Source: Clostridia bacterium (lineage in GTDB: Bacteria > Bacillota > Clostridia > Christensenellales > Pumilibacteraceae). From it: a stretch of 64,000 nucleotides of DNA. The position numbers were made by a program, and so were the translations under genes. Shown here one piece after another: positions 16,461 through 23,891 of this stretch. The notes below the pieces were generated by a model. It was given only the letters and a program-made list of their open reading frames with translations. It made no database searches and was not told the origin of the DNA. Each line of letters begins with the position of its first letter. Position 1 is the stretch's first letter. Location of the stretch: the NCBI GenBank assembly GCA_017623435.1, contig JAGAPD010000023.1:1-64000 (forward strand). Direction: 5' to 3'.

Positions 16461-17189
16461 ATGCAAAAAATAACGCTAAAAACGATAAAAGAAGATAGCG
16501 ATTTTCGTACGCTTATTGAGAGTGCGAACGAGTGCTTAAAAACTATCGGATACACCGAGCACGGACTTCGCCACGTAGGTTACGTCAGCGCGACCACGGC
16601 TAATATTTTGCGCGAGCTTGGTTACGACGAGAGGACGGTTGAGCTTGGCGCAATCACCGGTTGGATTCACGATATCGGCAACGCCGTTAACCGCAAAAAT
16701 CACGGAATCACGGGAGCTACGCTCGCGTTCGAGCTTCTTAACAAAAAGCAAGCGGATATGAAAGAAATCTGCACTATCGTCAGCGCAATCGGCAATCACG
16801 AAGAGGAGTCGGGCATTCCCGTCAGTCCCGTGTCTGCCGCGCTGATTATCGCGGACAAGAGCGACGCGCACCGTAGCCGAGTGCATTACCATAAATACAA
16901 CCCCGAGGACATTCACGACCGCGTGAATATGTCTATAAAGAAAAACGCGTTGGTAGTGGACGAGGACAAACGCGTAATTCGCCTCGTCATCACGATGGAC
17001 GAAACTTCCGCCCCTATCGAGTACCTTCAGATCTATATGTCGCGAATGTTACTCAGCGAAAAAGCGGCTGCGTTTTTAGGCTGTTCGTTCGAGCTCGTAA
17101 TCAACGGACTGCTTATAAACCGCCACACGCTCCCCACCGAGTCCGAGCTTTCCTCCACCGAAAAGCAGGTCAGCTCCGACGAAATTTAA
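16461..17189 (+). CDS. HD-domain phosphohydrolase
   Basis: A 242-residue metal-dependent phosphohydrolase. The HD residues are visible as HGLRH (about 34-38), WIHDIG (about 70-75), IGNHEE (about 112-117) and ADKSDAH (about 134-140). Such proteins often cleave nucleotides or cyclic nucleotides; the exact substrate cannot be told. GGGAGG lies 8 bp before the ATG. It is a single-gene unit between two terminators. Confidence 0.88.
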   Translation: MQKITLKTIKEDSDFRTLIESANECLKTIGYTEHGLRHVGYVSATTANILRELGYDERTVELGAITGWIHDIGNAVNRKNHGITGATLAFELLNKKQADMKEICTIVSAIGNHEEESGIPVSPVSAALIIADKSDAHRSRVHYHKYNPEDIHDRVNMSIKKNALVVDEDKRVIRLVITMDETSAPIEYLQIYMSRMLLSEKAAAFLGCSFELVINGLLINRHTLPTESELSSTEKQVSSDEI

Positions 17190-17232
17190 GCCAAGCGGCT
17201 AAGTCCACGAAAATATTAAAAATACTATTTAT

Positions 17233-17268
17233 TCCGTACCGAAAATTCCCCTTTTGGTACGGATTTTT
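17233..17268 (+). terminator. Terminator of the HD-domain gene
   Basis: TCCGTACC (17233-17240) pairs perfectly with GGTACGGA (17256-17263), followed by T residues. Confidence 0.85.
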
Positions 17269-17379
17269 TATTTTCAGTACCCCGAAATTATCTTATAACC
17301 ATAAAAAGAAATAACCGCATTTTATATATAACTGATAGTTTTTCGCGGTTGAGCGAAATTCCTAAAGATCAAAGAATAT

Positions 17380-17395
17380 AGTTGACGTGTCAACT
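17380..17395. promoter_or_regulatory. Candidate operator palindrome
   Basis: AGTTGACGTGTCAACT has perfect 7-bp arms. It lies 200 bp upstream of the G-tract promoter; which protein binds it is unknown. Confidence 0.35.
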
Positions 17396-17592
17396 TTTGA
17401 TACAGACGTATGCACGAAAATGAGACAATTTTCTCACAAAACGGCAAAAAAATGTGAAAAAAGTACACTATCAATAATTGACATAGTACCAAAAATGTGG
17501 ATAAGTGATTTTACAAAAAGTATATATACGATAAAAGAATGCGGAATTGTAAAGAAATATTGCATAAATTTTAAAAAAATTGTGAAAATCTA

Positions 17593-17622
17593 TTGACAAA
17601 ACGCGGGGGGGGGGAGTATAAT
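17593..17622 (+). promoter_or_regulatory. Sigma-A promoter with ten-G spacer tract
   Basis: TTGACA (17593-17598) and TATAAT (17617-17622) are both full consensus. The 18-bp spacer holds a run of ten G (17605-17614). Loss of one G would give the ideal 17-bp spacing, so the tract could tune or switch expression by strand slippage. It would drive the membrane protein at 17748. Confidence 0.8.
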
Positions 17623-17650
17623 TTTAATTATTCTTTATTTTATAAAGGAG

Positions 17651-17682
17651 CGTGTACGCGCGCATACGCATATACGTACACG
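17651..17682 (+). promoter_or_regulatory. Hairpin in 5' leader
   Basis: CGTGTACG (17651-17658) and CGTACACG (17675-17682) form a perfect 8-bp stem in the leader after the G-tract promoter. No T run follows, so it is more likely a stability or binding element than a terminator. Confidence 0.45.
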
Positions 17683-17747
17683 AGACTTGAAAAAATGTGG
17701 ATATACTTTTGACCAAAATTAGCAAAACAAAGTAAGGAGAGAAGATT

Positions 17748-18476
17748 ATGGAAACAATGTTACAAACAGTCGTAATCGTGTTCATGCTCTTTTTATGTGC
17801 GCTTTGCTTGTTCGCAGTAGTTGTAATCGCACGCGACATCATCTACGAGAACGCAAAAATGCGCCGTGACAGAGAGAAGGAAAGAGCGCTTGAGAAGATG
17901 CAAGCGGCAGTAACCGCGCAACCGGTAAGCGAAGTAATCGAGCAACCCGTAGCGCCTGCCCCCGCGCCCGAGCCCACTCCCGAGCCTGAAGTCGTAGAAG
18001 AAGTAGTAGCTACGGCAGAAGAGGAAGAAGAGGACGAGAACGCAGTAGCCTTTTCGCGCCACACGCTCACGATGGAAGAGAAGTACGCAACGCTTTCTAC
18101 GGAATTCAAGCGTTATTTTGACGACATTGCAAAGCACGCGCTTGGCAAAGAGGGCGTAAAGGAATTCAAGTTTGGCAGTTCCTACGATTACAAGATCGGA
18201 TCTTACCGCGTAGTAAGAATGATGATCAAGCGTAGTGAAATCGTATGCGAATTCAAGTTTATCGACCGTGATTTCCGCACGTACGTAGGCTCGAACAGCG
18301 TCAAGATGAAACAGTCCGCAACGGCTGTCCGCGTTCTTGATGCAGCCGCAGTAGGCGTAGCGAAGGACGGTATCGACCTCGTTTGCACGCAGATTGCCGA
18401 AGACAAGCAGTACAAGAAAGAGCTTGCTAAGGAAAAACGCAGAGAAAAGCGCAAAGAGGCAAAAGAAAACGAGTAG
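17748..18476 (+). CDS. Membrane-anchored hypothetical protein
   Basis: A 242-residue protein. Residues 5-30 form a membrane helix (TVVIVFMLFLCALCLFAVVV), followed by a short coiled coil, a Pro/Glu/Val-rich linker (about 65-100, with repeated PAPEPTPEPE) and an unrecognised C-terminal alpha/beta domain (about 108-220). The last 20 residues are Lys- and Arg-rich. The C-terminal domain is probably cytoplasmic given the basic residues after the helix. AAGGAG precedes the ATG. It is the first gene after the G-tract promoter and stands just before the SipW/TasA-type locus. Confidence 0.78.
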   Translation: METMLQTVVIVFMLFLCALCLFAVVVIARDIIYENAKMRRDREKERALEKMQAAVTAQPVSEVIEQPVAPAPAPEPTPEPEVVEEVVATAEEEEEDENAVAFSRHTLTMEEKYATLSTEFKRYFDDIAKHALGKEGVKEFKFGSSYDYKIGSYRVVRMMIKRSEIVCEFKFIDRDFRTYVGSNSVKMKQSATAVRVLDAAAVGVAKDGIDLVCTQIAEDKQYKKELAKEKRREKRKEAKENE

Positions 18477-18567
18477 TCGCAAAGGCGTGGTAATCTCAAA
18501 AATACCACAGTAGATTCCGCTAACGCTCCACTCAGGATGACGCCGTTATTTGACAAACCCAAAAGGC

Positions 18568-18636
18568 AAGTAGAGGACACTCCCTCAACCAAGTAGAGGA
18601 CACTCCCTCAACCAAGTAGAGGACACTCTCTCAACA
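18568..18636. repeat. 23-bp tandem repeat, three copies
   Basis: AAGTAGAGGACACTCCCTCA-type units at 18568, 18591 and 18614, the third diverging at its end where it runs into element A. There are no spacers, so it is not a CRISPR. Confidence 0.85.
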
Positions 18637-18684
18637 GCCTCCCTTGTGTAAAGGGAGGGGGACCGCTTGCGGTGGAGGGATTGT
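18630..18684. repeat. Dispersed repeat A, copy 1
   Basis: About 55 bp with hairpin CCTCCCTT / AAGGGAGG and ACCGC / GCGGT. Two more copies lie at 19576 and 19866. Its last bases TTGTAA serve as a possible -35 box for the next gene. Confidence 0.85.
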
Positions 18685-18708
18685 AAACAAAAGCCGTTAG
18701 CGTATAAT
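18681..18708 (+). promoter_or_regulatory. Possible promoter of signal peptidase 1
   Basis: TTGTAA (18681-18686), 16-bp spacer, TATAAT (18703-18708). The -35 box is formed at the edge of repeat A. Confidence 0.5.
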
Positions 18709-18763
18709 CAGTAAATAAAAGGAAGAAATGTGGGATAATTGAAAATTATGAGGAAGGTGTAAA

Positions 18764-19519
18764 ATGGACGATACACAAAAACCGGATACGCAAAACGCCA
18801 CGGACAAAAAACTGAAAGTAAGTGGCATAGTGCTTAACGTAGTCGGAATAATATTATGTGTAATGCTAGTTCCCATACTTTTGATTAACTGCACACTGAT
18901 TATCAAGGGAATGATATATCCCGACGAAGTGCCCAGCTTATTTGGTCAAACGCCACTAATCGTATTGACCGAATCAATGGAACCTGACATAATGGCAGGC
19001 GACATAATCGTATGCGAAGAAATCGACGTGCAGCAGCTCAAAAAGGGAGACGTAATCGCCTTTTTCGATCCGGCAAGCAAAGGCTCGAGCATCGTAACGC
19101 ACAAGATAAACGAAGTGTATAAGGACAGCTCAGGCAACGTAAAAGAATTCGAAACGTACGGTATCAACAACAAAAACCTTGACGGCTCGCAGGCGTACGA
19201 CCGCTTGCACGTGCCGGCGGAAAACGTCGTGGGTATCTACCGCGGAACGCGAATCGCCGGAATGGGCCACGTAGCAATCTTTATGCAGTCCACTTGGGGC
19301 TTGATATTGTGCGTAGGCGTGCCCGTGCTCCTCGTAATCGCGTACGAAGTGCTCCGCCGTCGTATCAAGGACAAGCAAAGCAAGAGCGATATCGCCGATA
19401 AACAAAAGGATATCGACGCGCTCAAAGCCGAGCTCGAGGCGTTAAAAGCCCAACAGACTCAGTCCACCGACTCCCAACCCGATACGGAGAACAAGGAAAC
19501 GGAGAACAAGGACGAATAA
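18764..19519 (+). CDS. SipW-type signal peptidase I (first)
   Basis: A 251-residue signal peptidase of the S26B (archaeal/ER-like) class. A membrane helix spans about residues 18-48, the catalytic serine is S71 in TESMEPDI, and the expected catalytic histidine is H113 in IVTHKI; the Ser-His pair instead of Ser-Lys marks the SipW type. A second helix is near 172-195 and a coiled Lys/Glu tail ends the protein. GGAAGGTG precedes the ATG. The following locus encodes several proteins with SipW-type signal peptides, its probable substrates. It is distinct from the second peptidase at 23128. Confidence 0.9.
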   Translation: MDDTQKPDTQNATDKKLKVSGIVLNVVGIILCVMLVPILLINCTLIIKGMIYPDEVPSLFGQTPLIVLTESMEPDIMAGDIIVCEEIDVQQLKKGDVIAFFDPASKGSSIVTHKINEVYKDSSGNVKEFETYGINNKNLDGSQAYDRLHVPAENVVGIYRGTRIAGMGHVAIFMQSTWGLILCVGVPVLLVIAYEVLRRRIKDKQSKSDIADKQKDIDALKAELEALKAQQTQSTDSQPDTENKETENKDE

Positions 19520-19530
19520 TCTAACCCGTA

Positions 19531-19656
19531 ACGCAAAGGTTAAAAAACCTACCTTACCGTAGGGCAGGGGCTTGCTCCCTCAACAGCCTCCCTTGTGTAA
19601 AGGGAGGGGGACCGCTTGCGGTGGAGGGATTGTCAAACAAAAGCCTGTTAAGTAGG
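19531..19656. repeat. 126-bp direct duplication, copy 1 (contains repeat A)
   Basis: The stretch from ACGCAAAGG to GTTAAGTAGG is nearly identical to 19821-19946, exactly 290 bp downstream. It includes repeat A copy 2 (19576-19633). Confidence 0.85.
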
Positions 19657-19820
19657 CACGGAATAGTGTGTACGGCTTGTATCCCCACTTGTCATTCTGA
19701 ACGAAGTGAAGAATCTCAACGGCGTATGAACAAAATCGGCTTAAATGAACCGATTACGCATATAAACCTGTTAGATCCTTCGACAGGCTCAGGATGACAC
19801 CATAGTTTGACCAAAGTAAA
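19657..19820. repeat. Dispersed repeat C, copy 1
   Basis: About 160 bp beginning CGGAATAGTGTGTACGGC, containing TGTCATTCTGAACGAAGTG and GACAGGCTCAGGATGAC. A closely similar copy lies at 26522-26695. No reading frame is supported. Confidence 0.85.
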
Positions 19821-19946
19821 ACGCAAAGGCTAAAAAACCTACCTTACCGTAGGGCAGGGGCTTGCTCCCTCAACAGCCTCCCTTGTGTAAAGGGAGGGAG
19901 ACCGCTTGCGGTGGAGGGATTGTCAAACAAAAGCCTGTTAAGTAGG
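19821..19946. repeat. 126-bp direct duplication, copy 2 (contains repeat A)
   Basis: Second copy of 19531-19656, with repeat A copy 3 at 19866-19923. The two copies enclose element C and could recombine to delete it. Confidence 0.85.
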
Positions 19947-19964
19947 TAAGACCAAATCTTAACC

Positions 19965-20034
19965 GTAACGCAAAGGCTGTAGTAGCCTCCATCTGACGAG
20001 GGAGGTGGCACGCGCCAGCGTGACGGAGGGAGAG
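19965..20034. repeat. Dispersed repeat B, copy 1
   Basis: About 70 bp, GTAACGCAAAGGCTGTAGTA then CCTCC/GGAGG and CACGCG...CGTGACGG, ending GAGGGAGAG. Six copies lie in this window, all between 19.9 and 26.8 kb. Confidence 0.85.
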
Positions 20035-20078
20035 CAGGCAGAGCCTGTTAAGTAGGTGAGACCAAAATCTTAACCCAA

Positions 20079-20146
20079 AACGCAAATGCTGTGGTAGCCT
20101 CCATCTGATGAGGGAGGTGGCACGCGATAGCGTGACGGAGGGAGAG
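20079..20146. repeat. Dispersed repeat B, copy 2
   Basis: Same structure as copy 1 with CGATAG in place of CGCCAG. The preceding GCCTGTTAAGTAGGT segment is also duplicated, so a unit of about 111 bp is repeated in tandem with copy 1. Confidence 0.85.
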
Positions 20147-20206
20147 ACCTCAAAAAGCCCAAAAGGGAGAGACCTCAAAAAACCCAAAAGGGAGAGACAA
20201 CTCCCC
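20140..20206. repeat. 25-bp tandem repeat
   Basis: GGGAGAGACCTCAAAAA-type units start at 20140, 20165 and 20190 (the last partial), extending from the end of repeat B copy 2. Confidence 0.75.
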
Positions 20207-20253
20207 AAAAAACACAAAAACCAAGTTAATAACCGCGAAAACGGTTGTTATAT

Positions 20254-20400
20254 ATTTGTATTCTTCCCTCGGAAGCCACGTTTACGAGGGTGATGAATAT
20301 AAATTGTCGCGCAAATGCGTGATAAAAAACAAATGGGCGTTTGCCCGACAATTAAATCCCCTCTAAAAAAGGGAAGAATTTATGCCGAAAGGCAAATAAA
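20254..20400 (+). ncRNA. Structured 5' leader of the first TasA-like gene
   Basis: ATTTGTATTC (20254-20263) can pair with GAATATAAAT (20295-20304), with an inner CCCTC/GAGGG stem. AATTGTCG (20302-20309) pairs perfectly with CGACAATT (20346-20353), enclosing GGGCGTTTGCCC and a GCGCAAATGCG segment. The two outer stems share three bases, so they may be alternatives. CCCTC...GGG and GCCGAAAGGC hairpins follow before the AAAGGAG site. I cannot match it to a riboswitch class I know. Confidence 0.45.
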
Positions 20401-20418
20401 AAAAGGAGAAAAGAAAAA

Positions 20419-21222
20419 ATGAAGAAAAACAAATTTTTGAAACTTGCTTCCGGTTTGCTTGTTCTTTGCCTTCTTACGACGTGCGTAATCAGCACGACGT
20501 TCGCAAAGTACGTTACTAGCGATTCCGCTAATGACACCGCAAGAGTTGCAAAATGGGGCGTAACCGTTGCCGTTAAAGTTGGCGATAGTACTGAAACTGA
20601 TGCATTCTATAAAGAATATGATAACGGTACTAAAGTAACTGTTAAGTCTAATGATAAAGTAGTTGCACCTGGTACGGAAGGTACGCTTGCATCCTTCAGC
20701 ATTAAGGGTACTCCCGAAGTTGCACTTAATCTTAATGTTGCAATTACGAATACTGCAGAAGATGCTGATCAAGTTGATGTGTTCTTGAATGCAGCTGACG
20801 ACAAGTATTTAGATTGGACTACTGGTAAGGCTGACGATAAGTTTAACCTTGCAGCAACTTATTATCCTGTTGAATATACTCTTTACAAGGATAATGTGGC
20901 TGTAGATACGAGTGGAAATACGCTCGCTAAAGTTGTTGCATATCTTGAGGCTTTGAGTAGAGATTATTATATTTTGGATAATACTGCTGATGCTGACGCT
21001 TGGACTGCTTTGCTTGGTGATTATAGAATTGATTGGAAATGGGATTATGACCAAGCAGCGCCTAATGTAGGTCAGAATGACCAAGCAGACACTTTGCTTG
21101 GTAACATTGGCGTAGGCGGAGATTTTGCAAAGGATGCTGCTGGCAATGCTTTGGTTGATGGAGTTGATTACTCTCTTACCATCGATTTCGCTCTTAAGAT
21201 CACCGCAACCCAAATCGACTAA
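20419..21222 (+). CDS. TasA/camelysin-like secreted protein 1
   Basis: A 267-residue exported protein. The signal region has a basic start, a hydrophobic core at about 9-27 and the SipW-type junction TTFAKYVTSDS, followed by ARVAKWGVTV, which is typical of TasA-family mature starts. The mature part is beta-rich and acidic, has a VAPGTEG segment near residue 90 and repeated short Asp/Ala stretches. Proteins of this family form biofilm fibres or act as surface proteins. AAAGGAG precedes the ATG, and a structured leader lies upstream. Codons after residue 40 are unusually rich in A and T (ACT, GTT, GAT) compared with core genes. A hairpin follows the gene. Confidence 0.85.
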   Translation: MKKNKFLKLASGLLVLCLLTTCVISTTFAKYVTSDSANDTARVAKWGVTVAVKVGDSTETDAFYKEYDNGTKVTVKSNDKVVAPGTEGTLASFSIKGTPEVALNLNVAITNTAEDADQVDVFLNAADDKYLDWTTGKADDKFNLAATYYPVEYTLYKDNVAVDTSGNTLAKVVAYLEALSRDYYILDNTADADAWTALLGDYRIDWKWDYDQAAPNVGQNDQADTLLGNIGVGGDFAKDAAGNALVDGVDYSLTIDFALKITATQID

Positions 21223-21244
21223 TAACTAATTAAAAAATGAAAAC

Positions 21245-21286
21245 GGCTTATTCCTGTCCTAACGTGGCAAGGACGGGGAGCGAGCC
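21245..21286 (+). other. Intercistronic hairpin
   Basis: GGCT...CCTGTCCT pairs with AGGACGGGG...AGCC around a short loop. No T run follows, so it may be a processing or stability element that sets the level of the TasA-like mRNA apart from the next gene. Confidence 0.4.
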
Positions 21287-21388
21287 ATTTGCTCAGAAAT
21301 ATTTACAACTATTGTTAAATCTCGTTTAACCAACCTTTCGCGCACGCGTATAAATAAGGAAAAAACGAGAAACGCTGAAAAAGGAGAA

Positions 21389-22252
21389 ATGCAGTTCACG
21401 ACTATGAACGACGAAAAACAACCACAAGTTAATAGAAAGGAAGAACGCCGTTCGTGGGTGTGGATAATGCTAATGGTCAACATAGTATTCATCTTACTAT
21501 TGATGACTTTGGGCATAATCGCTCTTCAAGTCGGCAACAAACTGCCCGAGAACACGGACATTCTCTTCATCGTAGGCAAATCGCCGTCGGTAGAAGTGGG
21601 TGACAGCAAGAAGTGGGAGGCAGGACAAGAAGTAGATATTTTCAAAGCAAGTTACGTAAACGGACAAGGACAAACGACAGTTCTTTCGCAGGACGGTACG
21701 GCACTGATAGCGCCCGGCACTAAGACGGAATACAAGTTCAGTATGTATAACAACGGTAATATGGCGGTTGTGTACGAAACGGATATTGATTTCACGCTTA
21801 CGGTGGGTGACGAGTCGTTAAAGCAATATACTTTTCCGCTCAAAGTCAGACTGTATACCGAAAACGGCGCGTATATGATCGGGAGCAAGACCGATTACGT
21901 TCACGTCGAAAACGCAACCCTTTCCGCGCACGTCAGCCAACTGGGCGCAAACTCTTACGAGACGTTCGTTCTCGAACTTATGTGGGAGTTCGACGGTGGC
22001 AATGACGAACTTGATACGCTTTACGGCGACAAGGCTGTAGAAAGTGGCGTTTCGCTCACAATGGGCATCAATACCTACGCAGAAGAACACGTCGACCCGA
22101 CTGCGCAGGGTGGCACGAAGATCGAAGTAGAGGGCAACGAAGAATACGGCGGTACGATCCGCTGGTTGTGGCTCATTCTACTGTTTATCAACGCAGGAAT
22201 TCTTATTTTCTACGTTTCGTGGCTACTCAACAAAAGATTACGCAAGTGGTAA
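21389..22252 (+). CDS. Double-anchored membrane protein of the TasA-like locus
   Basis: A 287-residue protein with membrane helices at about 22-47 and 259-282 and an extracellular beta-rich domain between them. That domain contains an IAPGTKTEYKFSMYNN stretch resembling the APGT segment of the two TasA-like neighbours. There is no SipW-type signal junction. The start is uncertain: AAGGAG is only 2 bp before ATG 21389, and the next ATG (21404) is 17 bp away. By position and topology it may anchor or assemble the fibre, a role like TapA; that is inference. Confidence 0.72.
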   Translation: MQFTTMNDEKQPQVNRKEERRSWVWIMLMVNIVFILLLMTLGIIALQVGNKLPENTDILFIVGKSPSVEVGDSKKWEAGQEVDIFKASYVNGQGQTTVLSQDGTALIAPGTKTEYKFSMYNNGNMAVVYETDIDFTLTVGDESLKQYTFPLKVRLYTENGAYMIGSKTDYVHVENATLSAHVSQLGANSYETFVLELMWEFDGGNDELDTLYGDKAVESGVSLTMGINTYAEEHVDPTAQGGTKIEVEGNEEYGGTIRWLWLILLFINAGILIFYVSWLLNKRLRKW

Positions 22253-22290
22253 ATTCACTTGTCCAAAATTAAAAGGAGACTTTTATTATT

Positions 22291-23040
22291 ATGGAAAAGA
22301 AAAAACGTAAAAACAGAAAACCCCTTATCGTCGTTGCAATGCTCCTTATGGTTGCGTTGGTTGTCGGTATGGGCGCTATGACCTACTCGAGATACGTAAG
22401 TTCTTTTAACTCCGACGTTCAGCAAGCAACCGCAGCAAAGTGGGGATTTGTAGTAAATGCAAATGCAAATAATCTTTTTGGCACTCAATACAAAGGTACT
22501 ACTTTAGCAACTGTTAATGGTTCTGGAGATGTTGTTGTAAAGGCAAATTCTTCTCCTGCTACTAACATTGTTGCACCTGGTACGACTGGTTATATTACTA
22601 TCAATATTACTGGTGTTGCAGAAGTTAAGGCTGAACTTACTGTTACTGCAACTGATGTAGCAGAAATTGCTTACTTAGATTATAAACCTGTTGTATGGAC
22701 TTTGTATAATGACACCACGCCTGTAGTAGAGAATACTACTCTTGCGGATGCATTGTCTAAAATTGAAGGTACTGAAATTCCTGCTGGTACTCCTGCTGAT
22801 TACAAATACAAACTTGAATGGAAGTGGGTGTTAGGTGATGCTGGTAATACTACTAATAATATCAAAGATACTATTATTGGTATTAAAGCGTCTGGTGCAG
22901 ATTATGACGACGTTGCAGATACTCTTCTTGCAGATGGTACGAAGTTAAGCACGAAGGTTACGTCTGAAGGTGATTATACTGATGATATCCAAACTGTACT
23001 TAAGTTTAACCTTTCTATCAAACTCGAACAGGTTCAGTAA
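22291..23040 (+). CDS. TasA/camelysin-like secreted protein 2
   Basis: A 249-residue exported protein. A basic N-terminus (EKKKRKNRK) and a hydrophobic core at about 12-28 lead to the SipW-type junction TYSRYVSSF; the mature start reads TAAKWGFVV, matching ARVAKWGV of protein 1. A VAPGTTG segment near 90 and a WKW motif near 170 are shared with protein 1, so the two are paralogues. AAAGGAG is 12 bp upstream. As in protein 1, codon choice after the signal region is rich in GTT, ACT and GCA. A strong terminator follows. Confidence 0.85.
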   Translation: MEKKKRKNRKPLIVVAMLLMVALVVGMGAMTYSRYVSSFNSDVQQATAAKWGFVVNANANNLFGTQYKGTTLATVNGSGDVVVKANSSPATNIVAPGTTGYITINITGVAEVKAELTVTATDVAEIAYLDYKPVVWTLYNDTTPVVENTTLADALSKIEGTEIPAGTPADYKYKLEWKWVLGDAGNTTNNIKDTIIGIKASGADYDDVADTLLADGTKLSTKVTSEGDYTDDIQTVLKFNLSIKLEQVQ

Positions 23041-23062
23041 TTTTTAACGAAAAACAAAGATA

Positions 23063-23107
23063 AAAACTCCCTTCCTACCTAATAATAAAGGGGGAAGGGG
23101 GAGTTTT
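23063..23107 (+). terminator. Terminator after TasA-like protein 2
   Basis: AAAACTCCCTTCC pairs with GGGGAAGGGGGAGTTTT, giving a long stem ending in a T run. Confidence 0.8.
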
Positions 23108-23127
23108 GTCTTGTGACGGAGGACTAA

Positions 23128-23811
23128 ATGTCACTAAAAAAGGTCTTTGATATAACCAAAAAAGTTCTATCCATAGTAATATGGACGCTTTTTGGTATAG
23201 TTTTGACCGTAGTTGTGTGGCTCGCTGTAGATAAATTTATTATCGGTTCTCCCGTGCCTTCTATGTTCGGGTACGCTACGCTCACTATCGAAACGGGCAG
23301 TATGTCGGGCACGATCGAAGAAGGCGATATGATTTTAATCAAAGACACGGGTGAGTATAAGATTGGCGATATCGTTACCTTTTTGCAGGACGGCGACAAG
23401 ATTCCTACCACTCACCGCATTATCAATTACGACTCGGACGGTAATTTTATTACCCGTGGCGACGCTAACAACGCCGCCGACACTAAGCCCGTCACTAAGG
23501 ACGATATCATCGGCGAAGTTGTTGAAGTTTTCCCCAAGGTCGGTCATTTTTCCAACTGGGTGAAATCTGAAGGCTGGATTTATATCGTCGCTATCCTCGG
23601 TATCCTCGCGATCGGTTTCTGGATCTCAAAACCCGATGACGACGAGGACGACGAAGAAAAGACTGAGGAAAACGAGCAAACTTCCTCGCCCGATTCCCCT
23701 AACGACGAAAACCTCGAAGAAAAAGAAGAGGAAGAAAAAGAAAACGAGGAAAACAAGGAAGAAAAGGAAAACGAGGAAGAAAAGGAAGAAAAATCTTCCA
23801 CCGAAAAATAA
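23128..23811 (+). CDS. SipW-type signal peptidase I (second)
   Basis: A 227-residue S26B signal peptidase. Membrane helices lie at about 13-36 and 150-167. The catalytic serine is S58 in ETGSMSG, the histidine H96 in TTHRI, and RGDANNAAD near 110 supplies the conserved aspartate region. The last 55 residues are almost only Glu, Lys, Asn and Ser. GGAGG lies 6 bp before the ATG. Its closest partner is TasA-like protein 2 just upstream. Having two different SipW-type enzymes in one locus suggests separate substrates. Confidence 0.9.
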   Translation: MSLKKVFDITKKVLSIVIWTLFGIVLTVVVWLAVDKFIIGSPVPSMFGYATLTIETGSMSGTIEEGDMILIKDTGEYKIGDIVTFLQDGDKIPTTHRIINYDSDGNFITRGDANNAADTKPVTKDDIIGEVVEVFPKVGHFSNWVKSEGWIYIVAILGILAIGFWISKPDDDEDDEEKTEENEQTSSPDSPNDENLEEKEEEEKENEENKEEKENEEEKEEKSSTEK

Positions 23812-23884
23812 CCCGTACCGCAAAGGCTGTAGTAGCCTCCATCTGACGAGGGAGGTGGCGCGCGATAGCGTGACGGAGGGAGAG
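23811..23884. repeat. Dispersed repeat B, copy 3
   Basis: Same element as at 19965, here with CGATAG. It ends 8 bp before the DUF559 gene and supplies its GGGAGAG ribosome binding site. Confidence 0.85.
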
Positions 23885-23891
23885 ACCACGA

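Larger units (their letters stand above)
17190..17592. other. Gene-free AT-rich region
   Basis: Apart from the terminator at 17233 there is no credible gene. It contains a palindrome AGTTGACGTGTCAACT (17380-17395) and AAAAATGTGGATA (17491-17503), whose TGTGGATAA core at 17496-17504 equals a DnaA box. The 13-mer recurs exactly 200 bp later at 17691-17703. A 69-codon frame here has no ribosome binding site. Confidence 0.55.

Noticed and set aside
17387-17596. A 69-codon plus-strand gene
   Set aside because: It has no ribosome binding site, lies in AT-rich DNA containing a palindrome and ends in the -35 box of the next promoter.
17491-17704. Replication origin
   Set aside because: Only one true DnaA-box core and one near match are seen, with no dnaA, dnaN or AT-rich unwinding element beside them.
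18568-18636. CRISPR array
   Set aside because: The three 23-bp units are directly adjacent without spacers, and no cas genes are present.
20108-20293. A 61-codon plus-strand gene
   Set aside because: It is made of repeat B and the 25-bp tandem and overlaps the structured leader.
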